A stretch of 64,000 bases of DNA from Methanobacterium veterum (GCF_000745485.1 NZ_JQJK01000008.1:310001-374000); one strand, 5' to 3'. Shown: positions 8,001 to 15,140, counted from the first letter of the stretch. Numbers and translations are program-made. Notes: a model not told the origin generated them from the sequence alone.

Positions 8001-9615
8001 CACCATTACTGTTATGAGTTAAATTCACTGTTATTGTGTAACCCTTATTAGTACTAGAAGGGGGATTAGAACTTACATTCAGCATTAACCATGGACTATA
8101 AGTAACTGTTCCTCCTCCATTATAAATATTAGATGCATTAGTTAAAGGACTATTATTTGAACCCCACCAGTTGTTTGTAGCATTTATTGATGCTGTACCA
8201 TCACTATAAATCCCATATCTACCATTATTTGTTATTCTGTTAAAGTTAATGTAAAGTAAATCATTGGCATAATGATGAGAAACAGATATCCCATCCCGTC
8301 CATTATTTGTTGCAGCATTATTTTGAATTACATTATAAATTGAGTATCCATCAATTAAAATTCCAGTAACAGTATTTCTAGTTGCAACGTTATTTTGAAC
8401 TAGATTATATGAAGAGAAATTATCAAGGTAAATACCCGAACCACCATTACTTGTTACAATATTATTTTGAATTGCATTGTCGCCACTGCCAAAGTAAATT
8501 CCAGATCCGCTATTGTTTGTTACATTATTTTTTTGAACTAAATTATTTGAAGTAGAGTTAAAATAAATTCCAAACATACTATTATTTGTTACAATATTAT
8601 TTTGAATTATGTTATTAACTAACTGATTACTAATAAGTTCTAGCAAAGTAGCTTCGTCAACAGAATCATTGCTATAAGGTTCCATTATGGCACCCCAATT
8701 ACCAAAATTAGTGCCACCTGTATTAGTACTACCGCCATTATATAGAATAGTAATATTATTAGAACAATCTGTGTCAATATAAATTCCAGATCCGCCATTA
8801 CTTGTTATCATGTTATTTTGAACTATATTATTTAAATTTGACATCGCATAAATTCCAGATCCGCCATTACTTGTTATCATGTTATTTTGAATTATATTGT
8901 TATTTGAACCATTTTGAATGTTTAGCCCATAAGAAGTACTATTTGTCATAATATTATTCTGGAATATGTTACTATCTGCATTATTTAATCCAATTCCATA
9001 AAAGCCCGTATTTATAGTGTTATTTTGAATAGTATTGTAATTACTTCCAACAAGGAGCATTCCACGCAAATTACCAGTTAAACTATTATTCTGTATGGTA
9101 TTATTGTTAGAATTTAAATTAATTCCAGAATAAGTGCTATTTGTTATTGTATTCCCAGATATAATATTATTACTTGAACTACCGTAAATATAAACTCCAT
9201 AATAATTACCATTTAAACTGTTTCCAACAACATTACAGTTTAAAACCCCATTTAAATAAACTCCCGAAGAATTAGTAGCACCAGTAATTGTGAATCCCTG
9301 AATAACAGTACCTTTTCCCAGTGAATTTACTGTAATAACCGGATTTGAGGAATTTGAAGCTTTAAGGGTTACTTTTCCACCAGATTTAGCTTTAAGTGAT
9401 ATTGATTTATTTATAATTAAATTTCCTGTATATGTATAAGCAGAACCATTATTATCATTAATTATAATCGTATCATTATTAGAAGCATTATTTATAACAG
9501 ATTGAATACTGCCTCCCGGATTTACAGTCAAATTAGCAGCAGATACTGCCCCTATAAACATTAAAAACATTGAAAAAAATACTAATAAAGCTAAAGCTAA
9601 TCTTAAACTCTTCAT
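5065..9615 (-). CDS. Giant secreted right-handed beta-helix adhesin-like protein
   Basis: 1516 residues with a signal peptide (1-26, ending VSAA). Two similar modules follow. Each has a NosD/PbH1-type parallel beta-helix rich in Asn ladders (NNIIQNN, SGIYxxxxSNN), then a conserved NATNNWWGSN block, then an Ig-like domain starting near SxGHIPxxxPxNFTT. Module 1 spans about 27-610 and module 2 about 620-960. The C-terminal ~550 residues are different, with a mixed alpha/beta domain (Cys-containing LECDHSMGM, FCGGAYEEWNC) and a short hydrophobic stretch near 1470-1490. Very rich in N-glycosylation sequons, consistent with AglB in this window. Methanobacteriales encode many such adhesin-like proteins; the ligand is unknown. 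GAGGGGG precedes the ATG. Confidence 0.85.
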   Translation of the reverse strand: MKSLRLALALLVFFSMFLMFIGAVSAANLTVNPGGSIQSVINNASNNDTIIINDNNGSAYTYTGNLIINKSISLKAKSGGKVTLKASNSSNPVITVNSLGKGTVIQGFTITGATNSSGVYLNGVLNCNVVGNSLNGNYYGVYIYGSSSNNIISGNTITNSTYSGINLNSNNNTIQNNSLTGNLRGMLLVGSNYNTIQNNTINTGFYGIGLNNADSNIFQNNIMTNSTSYGLNIQNGSNNNIIQNNMITSNGGSGIYAMSNLNNIVQNNMITSNGGSGIYIDTDCSNNITILYNGGSTNTGGTNFGNWGAIMEPYSNDSVDEATLLELISNQLVNNIIQNNIVTNNSMFGIYFNSTSNNLVQKNNVTNNSGSGIYFGSGDNAIQNNIVTSNGGSGIYLDNFSSYNLVQNNVATRNTVTGILIDGYSIYNVIQNNAATNNGRDGISVSHHYANDLLYINFNRITNNGRYGIYSDGTASINATNNWWGSNNSPLTNASNIYNGGGTVTYSPWLMLNVSSNPPSSTNKGYTITVNLTHNSNGDDTSSQGHIPDDTPINFTTTLGNVETTTYTKKGKAISTLTSSTNGVAVVKIKLDNLNVNTTVYLGAYDETTQTQYSSIQAAINNASQGDVIGIYNGTYTENIVINKNLTIVSDMGTNPLIRGSITINSSAGGSIIQGLTINGSIKLYANNCLIYGNNIIGNGTSAIIASNSFNNTIFNNTITSNGFDGIHSNYSNNAIYGNIISGCNSGIYSEHSSDSIISNNLTGNYYGVWTYNSTDIIQFNRITGNTYGLRNDIGTINATNNWWGSNANPSTISGDIFNQNGTVIYNPWIVLSVNASPTNSGGNTSVTADLTHNNQGGDTSSQGHIPNGIPVNFTTNFGTIIGSSYTVKGKASTILNLGNIQNATVTATASLDNQTASTTGVISAGRAVLNITSTAIDNSTGQSLNITYTIPLNESVTWFSVLWINKGMFTDELQVIVDGTVVQDRYFHNAAYMTWQNSYSLSVFNAILFANQYVPFISNSAAFWNYVTATYNLTSSELAFVQNHRQDFMDNMTFNMFYSGVPGMNLTVTDPQNNNTISLNFPGNVIQRTSQVIYSGSPCEGVKSFAIATTDVTNDVLQYWSDQYSNYHTGAMNAAYNTFLAALLVEYLHDQIADNITTPLNVSWSRTSPIIVSAGLDAYELYLTLECDHSMGMTVVGTPENISGFNYDASSAISLIEYAIMNYESDDPTFQSYSTNGAFSSVMMSLLYAYMNNNTSVETFIQGGFIIMKSKYNNDNFIVIDPETGIVRDINTVNNFCGGAYEEWNCIKTISVVGNKLYTWQTSNPWDLGTTIFAWNGLGRVFLTSSPTEDPSINEIWADSELDIIGANGTLEVRGTQSAIDITDILDQNVYFGTSDQSIHLVLTDTDGGFIATSPLYLVQTNSPIQPYENFKNFWNLCNDLANGNKHLNTDKFLKTADGVGCIVFTAAVVFGVGGANIVFPPSTTADWIVFGVTTYSSFRAGQSLGEAWNEPWYT

Positions 9616-9908
9616 ATTTCATTCCGCCCCCTCATTACCAACGTTTGAATATTATAATTAAGTAATATTTAATATTTTCGATTCACACTTTATTTTAGTA
9701 TGATTAAACATGATAAAAGAAAAAATAAACAATGTTTAGTAAATCAGGGAGTAAATAACACAAATTTTAAATAAATATAGAACTAAATAAAAAATTACAG
9801 TAAAATATCTAAAAAATAATCCATTTGAATAATTTAATTAAAAATATTAAATCTATTAACAATTAAATTACAAAATAAATAATTATAAAATAAAAAAATA
9901 TTATATGA
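9616..9908. other. AT-rich promoter spacer
   Basis: No supportable ORF. A TTTAAATA-type box near 9765-9775 on the minus strand resembles the one upstream of the 580-residue surface protein and could be the adhesin promoter, about 150 bases upstream of its ATG. Nothing else is seen. Confidence 0.35.
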
Positions 9909-10361
9909 TTACCCTATAATTATAGTTCTTGAATTTGGACTTACTTTTTTAAGCTCTTTTTCTATCTCAATAAGCCGATTATAGAATTTAACTTTTTTCT
10001 CTGATAATTCACTGCTTTTCTCTCCAAATAGTTTTAGATATGCTCTATTATCCATATTTATCTTGTCTACTTGTTCGCTTAAGGCTCGTTTCTTCATTAG
10101 CAGTGTTTTATATTTATTATTAAAGAAATTACCTTGACTAGTTCTCTTTTTTTCCTTTAATTCATATTTTATGCATGCTCTTATGTGATAACATTTTTCA
10201 AATCTAAACTGATGGTCTTCACAAGGACAAATCCAATAACCAGCTATTTTTTTAACTGTGTGTACTCTCCTGCTTCCCTGTACTTCGTACTTGTCTTTAC
10301 CTATTTTTTTTACTCCACCATTTTTAAAAAGTCTTTCGGCTTTTATATCTCTTTTGTTCAT
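9909..10361 (-). CDS. SWIM-type zinc-finger protein
   Basis: 150 residues. The N-terminal half has a SWIM motif, CxC-x9-CxH: Cys45, Cys47, Cys57 and His59 in CPCEDHQFRFEKCYH, preceded by a beta-rich segment (YEVQGSRRVHTVKKIAGYW). The C-terminal half (about 80-140) is a charged helical region likely to form a coiled coil. SWIM domains bind DNA or proteins and occur in transposon- and virus-associated proteins; stand-alone versions are common in archaeal mobile elements. The role here is unknown. It has its own promoter region upstream (AT-rich, about 10385-10430) and no same-strand neighbour within 1.9 kb. Confidence 0.75.
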   Translation of the reverse strand: MNKRDIKAERLFKNGGVKKIGKDKYEVQGSRRVHTVKKIAGYWICPCEDHQFRFEKCYHIRACIKYELKEKKRTSQGNFFNNKYKTLLMKKRALSEQVDKINMDNRAYLKLFGEKSSELSEKKVKFYNRLIEIEKELKKVSPNSRTIIIG

Positions 10362-10603
10362 GTTTTCACCAATTATACCATTTTAGAGTATTCCTACTCT
10401 ATTTAATATTATGTAAGTCCTTACTTATATATTTAACTCTTTTTATGTCCTCCGTTACGCCTATATACTTGTTTAATCATCTATTTATTCTCATTGGGTA
10501 AGCTTATGCCCCATTACGTAGAATGAACCCTTTTTATCTAGAATTCATTTGTGGCTTCATTAATGTAATCATTAATTATCCGATATTTACAAAAAAAATT
10601 TAA

Positions 10604-10740
10604 GTTCTCATCGGTATAAGCCCACGCCCCATCTTATAATTTTTCTAAAGGTCATTTGCAATATTATTAACCCCGTAAGGGGTTAATATTATGTTTAATG
10701 AGCTTTTTTTATAAAGATGGGGTGTGCGTTCCGATGGAAC
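10604..10740 (+). ncRNA. Candidate structured RNA with nested stems and a GUAA tetraloop
   Basis: Three nested pairings are visible. The outer stem pairs GTTC/CATCGG (10604-10614) with CCGATGGAAC (10731-10740). The middle stem pairs CACGCCCCATCTT (10623-10635) with AAGATGGGGTGTG (10714-10726): 13 pairs including one G-U. The inner hairpin pairs TATTAACCCC (10665-10674) with GGGGTTAATA (10679-10688) around a GTAA (GNRA-type) loop. The G-U pair and the C(GNRA)G loop favour a plus-strand RNA. GC-rich stems in AT-rich DNA are typical of archaeal ncRNAs. No known family is recognised; a DNA cruciform or replication site is an alternative. Confidence 0.5.
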
Positions 10741-10810
10741 TTTTTTAAAAGGTAAATATCATTTATTTATTCTATTAATTGGTTCATTTGGATTTCATAA
10801 AAAAATATTC

Positions 10811-11400
10811 CTGTTTAACTGCTAACGAAGATAAAAAAATAGCTCTTAGGGGATATATTAACATTTATATTTATTAAACAGATTGCAATTTTTAAAAAAG
10901 ACTTTCTTACCTTTTTATTTAAAGAATAAGTTATTTATCAAACACCTTGAATCTATTTTTCTATCAACTTACTTGAACTGGTCTTAAATACTTGTGTACC
11001 TGATATCTAACCCTTTTTTAAAGATAAAACGTTATTACAATAAAACTACCTTAATTATATATCAGATCTCGCGGTAAAATCAATAAATTATTATCCTCCT
11101 ACATCTTTTATTATGATTTTTTTAAAGAATCAACTCTATTTTTTTCTTATAGAATAGGCTCTTTTTTCTCATTAAACTATTAATTATCTTTCTCATACGT
11201 CTTTATTACTGTTTAACTGCTAACGAAGATAAAAAGAGACTTCTCAAAGAATATTTAAAATTTTTTATAAACAATAAATTTGAAATTATTAAAAAAACAC
11301 ACTTTTTTATTTTTATAGATGAGGTTATTTTTTTATTTAAACCTTAAATTACTTTTATTATACATTTATATTACTGTTTAACTGCTAACAGAAATAAAAA
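10811..11400. repeat. Three dispersed copies of a 27-base sequence
   Basis: CTGTTTAACTGCTAACGAAG followed by ATAAAAA occurs at 10811-10837 and 11209-11235, and with CAGAA in place of CGAAG at 11374-11400. Copies 2 and 3 share further similarity upstream (TTATTAC/TATTAC) and downstream (AGAG). Each is followed after 60-90 bases by an A-run and a pyrimidine-rich patch. No ORF overlaps them. They may be related small RNA genes, binding sites or decayed repeats; spacing is irregular (398 and 165 bases), so this is not a CRISPR array. Confidence 0.6.
10990..11003. repeat. ACTTGT/ACCTGA half-site pair
   Basis: ACTTGT at 10990-10995 and ACCTGA at 10998-11003, a more closely spaced version of the pairs at 2540, 2598, 12119 and 12177. 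Confidence 0.35.
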
Positions 11401-12118
11401 AGAGATTTTAGAGATTTTATTATTTTATCATTACTACATCTGAAAATCATATTTTCAAAAAAAGATCTCTCATCAAATTTTTAAAAACTTCTCTCCGTTT
11501 TTCTTTTTTGATTTAAAGCGAATCCCCTAATTTTTGATATATAAATCTTTTCTTATTTATTTAAATCTTTATATATCTTTTATAATTCATTATTTTAAAA
11601 ATCACCTAAATTATTATATTCCTTTAACTTAAATGCTTATGTTTAATTCTTATCTGGCTTAATCAAGCTATCTCTATTTGTCCACCAATTTTTAAAATTT
11701 TTTTGATATTTTCCTTTATTTTCTAAATTAAATTTTTATTTTTCCTTAAAAAAATTCTTACTATCAGGACACTCTACTAAATTAAGTATAGCTTTCATTT
11801 AAATGGGTTCTTCTTTATTCCATTGTGTTTACTACTTCACTTAACTAATTTAATGAATGAATTATTATTTTTACAAAAGAAGGATTCTCAGGGCTTCTTT
11901 TAAACTTGATTATTCAAAAGTTTATCATATACTATAAAACCCCCACCCGATATGGCGGAACCCATGAGTGGATATGTGTAATTGACTATCTTTATTCAAC
12001 CCTTCAATTTCACAACTGATCCATTCCAAAATTCATACTCCTAACTATTAGGAACCAATTCCATAATTTTTTTAAACAGTCCAAATTTAAAATTAAATAC
12101 ACTGGACTTATCCGCAGT

Positions 12119-12192
12119 ACTTGTTCGACACCTGCTGTTTAATTTCAAAATAATTTTACTTGAACTCATTGCAGATACTTGTTTGCACCCAG
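12119..12192. repeat. Two ACTTGT/ACCTGT-like half-site pairs downstream of the response regulator
   Basis: ACTTGT 12119-12124 with ACCTGC 12130-12135 (11-base period), and ACTTGT 12177-12182 with ACCCAG 12187-12192 (10-base period). Same arrangement as in the 2.5-2.6 kb spacer. The helical-turn spacing suggests protein binding; shared ancestry of the flanking DNA is the alternative. Confidence 0.4.
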
Positions 12193-12202
12193 AATTAATC
12201 CC

Positions 12203-12303
12203 AAAATTCTGCAAGGGGCTATAGTACTACCATTTTTTAAACACAATCAAATCAAATTTACTGCATCAAAACATGCCCCCTCGTCTACTTTAAAAAAGTT
12301 ACC
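12203..12303 (-). repeat. Response-regulator downstream repeat, unit 1
   Basis: About 100 bases similar to 12899-12993. On the minus strand it reads TTTTTTAAAG, then a GC patch, then an AT stretch, then a translatable remnant NGSTIAPCR. The remnant corresponds to NGSTLAPCK in unit 2 and, more weakly, to the response-regulator tail. With 12899-12993 and 13618-13660 it marks a tandem array with a period near 680 bases. Confidence 0.55.
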
Positions 12304-12340
12304 TTATTTCAATAGAATAACTTCTATTTATTTTCCTTAA

Positions 12341-12802
12341 TTAGCCTATTTCGTCTTTACATATATTACAGTCGGGCAAAATTGCTTTATCCATCCAAAA
12401 ATCCATAACACTGTGTATAACTTCAATAAACTCATCAAAATCAGCAGGTTTAGTTAAAAACGCATTTGCAGAATATTTATACGAATCACATACATCTTTA
12501 TTATTATCTGAAGTCGTCAAAACTATTATCGGGATTAACTTCAACTCATCATCTTCTTTAATCTCGCTAAGTACCTCACGACCATTTTTCTTAGGCATAT
12601 TAAGATCTAATATAATTAAACGCGGCGTTTCACAATGTTCATATTTACCTTTTTTATGCAAATAATTTATTGCTTCTTCACCATCACCAACTATATTAAG
12701 TTCATGTCTAACGTTACATTCTGCAATTACTTCCTTTACTAGTCTGGCATCTGCAGGATTATCCTCTACCAATAGTGTACTGACTGTTTTTATTGTATTC
12801 AA
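12341..12802 (-). CDS. Stand-alone response regulator (CheY/Rcp1-like receiver)
   Basis: 153 residues, a receiver domain with no output domain. Acidic pocket E13-D14 (LLVEDNPADARL), phosphoacceptor Asp66 (LIILDLNMP), Thr96 (IIVLTTS) and Lys118 (LTKPAD) are all present, so it should accept phosphate. The sequence style (NPADARLVKE, FIEVIHSVMDFW) is that of Rcp1-type regulators, which partner with hybrid or phytochrome-like histidine kinases; no kinase is in this window. Start is a TTG closely following GGTGAT. A short Cys-containing tail (LPDCNICKDEIG) follows the domain. It is one member of a tandem response-regulator array. Confidence 0.88.
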   Translation of the reverse strand: MNTIKTVSTLLVEDNPADARLVKEVIAECNVRHELNIVGDGEEAINYLHKKGKYEHCETPRLIILDLNMPKKNGREVLSEIKEDDELKLIPIIVLTTSDNNKDVCDSYKYSANAFLTKPADFDEFIEVIHSVMDFWMDKAILPDCNICKDEIG

Positions 12803-12826
12803 ATAATCACCACTATTTAGTATAGT

Positions 12827-12937
12827 TTTATCCTATTTTAATAATTCCATTTCAACTAATTCGGAAGAATTACCTATTTTTTCATATTTACAATCATTAA
12901 AATTCTTACAAGGGGCCAAAGTACTGCCATTTTTCAT
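12827..12937 (-). pseudogene. Response-regulator tail remnant, possible 36-residue ORF
   Basis: An open frame from an ATG at 12937 ends 25 bases before the TTG of the intact response regulator. Its peptide (LAPCKNFNDCKYEKIG) aligns with that regulator's tail (LPDCNICKDEIG), so it is best read as the 3' end of a lost gene copy. No ribosome binding site is visible. Confidence 0.45.
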
Positions 12938-12993
12938 ACAATCAATTCAATTTGACTATACTGAAACTGGCCCGACTTGCTTTAAAAAATTAT
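12899..12993 (-). repeat. Response-regulator downstream repeat, unit 2
   Basis: Second copy of the ~100-base block, starting at the stop of the frameshifted response regulator. It shares AAAATTCT, AGGGGC, AGTACT, CCATTTTT and TTTAAAAAA with unit 1, about 695 bases away. Unit 3 (13618-13660) shares TACTGAAAC and CTTTAAAAAA. Confidence 0.55.
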
Positions 12994-13470
12994 TTTCTCA
13001 ATCTTTTAAAGTCAAATTTAGTTCTTCTGGGAGTTGCTTTGGGTAATGTAACAATTTTAAACCAAAAATTTATAAAAATACGCATATAATTCTTAAATTC
13101 ATCAAAATCAATCGGTTTAACTATACAAGCATTTGCATATATCTCATATGATTTATTTATATCTTTATTGTCTGTAGCCCCTGTAAGCACAATTACAGGA
13201 ATGCATTTTAATTCATCATCTGTTTTAATCTCTTTAAGTACCTCAAAACCATTTTTCATAGGTAATCCTAAATCTAACAAAATTAAAGATGGTTTTTTAC
13301 AATTCTTATACTTATTTCGGTTATATAAATAATCCATAGCATCTATACCCTTATTGACACTATTAATATTAGTTCCTTCTAATTCATTCCATAATTCAAT
13401 TATTAAACGCGTATCAGCAGGATCATCTTCTACTAAAAGTATTTCTATACTGTCATTGGCCTTTATTCAA
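12990..13470 (-). pseudogene. Second response regulator with frameshift (or AUA start) at its 5' end
   Basis: The receiver domain is readable from SIEILLVEDDPADTRL through Asp in LILLDLGLP, Thr in VIVLTGATD and Lys in CIVKPID, ending RLRK, and parallels the intact copy at 12341. No ATG, GTG or TTG precedes the acidic pocket in frame. The TTG at 13470 after AAGGAGG leads, like its paralogue, into AAT-A..., but an extra G (AAAGGCC) shifts the frame. Removing one G gives MNKANDSIEILLVEDD. Alternatively an ATA codon at 13466, eight bases after the ribosome binding site, could be used. The first in-frame ATG (13337) would delete the acidic pocket, so a 115-residue product would be inactive. Confidence 0.7.
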
Positions 13471-13617
13471 ACCCCCTCCTTAATGCCCCACAATTCATTT
13501 TATTTTTATGTTAACCTTATTCAAAAAATTTGTTATTTGGATATTACAATCCTTAACCCCATTTTTTAAATTAAACAGCATATTGTGTGATCATAGTCAT
13601 ATTAACCATATTATTCT

Positions 13618-13664
13618 ATTTACTATACTGAAACGGATCCCACCACTTTAAAAAAGATATTTAC
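13618..13664 (-). repeat. Response-regulator downstream repeat, unit 3 (partial)
   Basis: A shorter copy: TACTATACTGAAAC, then a GGATCCC patch, then CTTTAAAAAAG. It lies about 670 bases from unit 2 and follows a third response-regulator tail. Confidence 0.45.
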
Positions 13665-13723
13665 TACAATTTTGGAAACATATTTGGTTCTGCTAGGGGC
13701 TACAGCTAAAGAAACAATATTAT
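13662..13723 (-). pseudogene. Third response-regulator remnant (C-terminal tail only)
   Basis: In one minus-strand frame the peptide NIVSLAVAPSRTKYVSKIVV aligns with the tail of the second regulator (KIVTLPKATPRRTKFDFKRL). The receiver itself is missing; a micro-ORF occupies the upstream position. This supports triplication followed by decay. Confidence 0.45.
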
Positions 13724-13807
13724 TCATATTCTACGGTATATTGCAATTAAAGATACAATTATAGATAAAATAGCTGCGGCTAACTCCAATATAGTTTTAA
13801 TATCCAT
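13724..13807 (-). CDS. 27-residue membrane micro-protein
   Basis: ATG at 13807 is preceded by AAGGAGAG at good spacing. The product is one hydrophobic helix with a short charged N-terminus (MDIKTILE) and a basic end (YRRI). Single-helix peptides like this resemble type I toxin, holin-like or regulatory membrane peptides in general character; no family is recognised. It directly precedes the third response-regulator remnant. Too short for routine gene calling; support rests on the ribosome binding site and the composition. Confidence 0.5.
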   Translation of the reverse strand: MDIKTILELAAAILSIIVSLIAIYRRI

Positions 13808-13911
13808 TATATAACTCTCCTTATTCATTATTTTACTATTTCATTTTTTTCTCACTCCCTTTAGATTCTAATTATTATTAATTATATTGCCCCAATATTT
13901 ATAATTTACGA

Positions 13912-13967
13912 TATAACTGCTTTAATATAACTATAAATGCGAATAGTTATAATAATTTGCTATAACT
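13912..13967. promoter_or_regulatory. Operator-like array of TATAACT sites
   Basis: TATAACT occurs at 13912-13918, 13926-13932 and 13961-13967. The second is part of a perfect 9-bp inverted repeat, TATAACTAT (13926-13934) with ATAGTTATA (13943-13951). The array lies between the minus-strand micro-protein gene and the structured plus-strand segment, next to a TTTTATATATA box (about 13970-13980). It looks like a regulated divergent promoter. Confidence 0.5.
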
Positions 13968-13994
13968 ACTTTTATATATACTTTTTATAGTTTT

Positions 13995-14244
13995 AAGGCA
14001 CTTTAGTGCCTTTCTGCCGAGTTTGCTCGGCAATAAAGACCATATTACTATAATTTTACTTAAACACGAATAATCGCAAAATTTTTTATTTTGCAAATAT
14101 CCAGTCCTTAGACGGAGTCTTTTCCTGGGAGGGGGCGGGGTATTTTGTTAAATACGAGATATTACGAAGTTTTTAAAAAATTTTTTATTTTTTTCAAAAC
14201 TTGGGAGCTTGCGACCGGACGTAATATCTCATGTATTTAACGAA
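13995..14244 (+). ncRNA. Candidate 250-base structured RNA with four stem elements
   Basis: Starting about 25 bases after a TATATATA box: hairpin 1, AAGGCAC/GTGCCTT (13995-14012); hairpin 2, TGCCGAG/CTCGGCA with a TTTG loop (14015-14032); a stem with CCAG/CTGG outside and AGAC/GTCT inside (about 14100-14127); a G-rich run (GGGAGGGGGCGGGG); and a long inverted repeat pairing TTTGTTAAATAC-GAGATATTACG (14144-14166) with the complementary arm 14220-14244, about 21 pairs and a two-base bulge. GC-rich folded patches in this AT-rich region are a classic ncRNA signature. There is no ORF and no known family is recognised. The long inverted repeat could instead be a DNA-level site. Confidence 0.5.
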
Positions 14245-14460
14245 TAGGGTGGATTAGATATTAAACTGATTCACTCGCACCCATTATTGGTTTCTTTAAA
14301 TGGGTTCATTAATGATATCGTTAAAAGAACCTCATTTGATTTGATTTCGTAAAAAAGAAGCCATTAATAGAATTCAGTTATGGTCTCTTTATAGAATTAC
14401 CAGGTATTAATCGGCATATTTAGTTATAAGTTTTTATATCCGAATCAATAATTGAGTATT

Positions 14461-14772
14461 ATGTTAGCTGTAAGTATAAGTATATTTAACGTGATATTTT
14501 GGATAATAATTGCCATAGCTTTTTATATTTTGTATAATAAAGGAAAAGAATTTACTAAAGATTTTGAAAATGCAAAAAATCCTTTAGGAAAAGAGGCATT
14601 AATACATCAAACTTCCAGTGGACCTGTAATAGATGATGCAAGAATAAAACTAATGTCAGTTTTTGACGCAATGTCTTCTATTTTCAAATTAACAGAATAT
14701 GCGACAATTATCTCTATTATAGCAGCTATTGTTACATTTATTACTGAACTTCTTAAAATCTTCAATTTATAA
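14461..14772 (+). CDS. Small two-helix membrane protein, probably leaderless
   Basis: 103 residues from the ATG at 14461. A TTTTTATAT box at 14431-14439 lies about 25 bases upstream, so the transcript probably starts at or near the ATG; an in-frame TTG at 14452 is less likely. There is an N-terminal helix (about 5-25), a charged central loop (KGKEFTKDFENAKNPLGKEA), and a C-terminal hydrophobic helix (about 74-100). No family is recognised. It is the only plus-strand gene between the response regulators and the 389-residue gene, and follows the structured segment at 13995-14244. Confidence 0.65.
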   Translation: MLAVSISIFNVIFWIIIAIAFYILYNKGKEFTKDFENAKNPLGKEALIHQTSSGPVIDDARIKLMSVFDAMSSIFKLTEYATIISIIAAIVTFITELLKIFNL

Positions 14773-14799
14773 TAATTAACTCTCTGCAATAGTTTAAAA

Positions 14800-14859
14800 T
14801 TCTATTACCAAACATAATGGTGCCTTTTATTGGATTCTCTTATGGCACCTACAATAGAA
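14800..14859 (+). terminator. Two-tier stem-loop after the small membrane protein gene
   Basis: TTCTATT (14800-14806) pairs with AATAGAA (14853-14859), and inside it GGTGCC (14819-14824) pairs with GGCACC (14844-14849). It starts 28 bases after the stop codon, so a 3'-end structure is likely; there is no T run. Confidence 0.45.
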
Positions 14860-15140
14860 CTACCGTCCTTTTTATCAGGGTTGAAATACTGCAAAGCTCT
14901 CCCAAGGAACTAATCCCCTCTATTTCTCTAAAGGCATAATCTCCCGCTAGGGCCTATTCTTTAAGACCAAATTCTAGATCCAGTTAAGGGATTCTATAAA
15001 AGAGCGCTCATCTTTGCTACTTCAGATTTGCTTTTACTTCTTTTATTTGCAAAATATAAGCTTTAGATTAACTTAATAGTACTTAATCAATGTTTTAATT
15101 GTAAAAATAAGGATTTAAATTTGCGAAGGAGCATCTTTTT
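14860..15140. other. Gene-free spacer, possible coding remnant
   Basis: No start codon gives a supportable ORF. A short minus-strand open stretch near 14870-14965 without a start (AFREIEGISSLGE and similar) may be a decayed gene fragment. A CGAAGG/CCTTCG hairpin (15124-15129 with 15146-15151) overlaps the stop of the next micro-protein gene and could terminate it. Confidence 0.35.

Larger units (their letters stand above)
10362..12340. other. Two-kilobase gene-free region with structured and repeated sequence
   Basis: Very AT-rich, with no supportable ORF in either strand. It contains a strongly folded segment (10604-10740), a 27-base sequence present three times (10811, 11209, 11374), two and a half copies of an ACTTGT/ACCTGT half-site pair, and a small GC-richer patch at 11940-11980 (CCACCC...GAGTGG). 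Remnants of response regulator sequence begin near 12160. The rest looks like decayed island DNA. Confidence 0.6.

Noticed and set aside
10811..11400. CRISPR array
   Set aside because: Only three repeats with irregular spacing (398 and 165 bases) and no spacers or cas genes.
13995..14244. Retron or group II intron
   Set aside because: Long stems are present, but there is no reverse transcriptase gene in the window and no intron domain V signature.
14870..14965. Short minus-strand open stretch (AFREIEGISSLGE)
   Set aside because: No start codon or ribosome binding site; at best a gene remnant.
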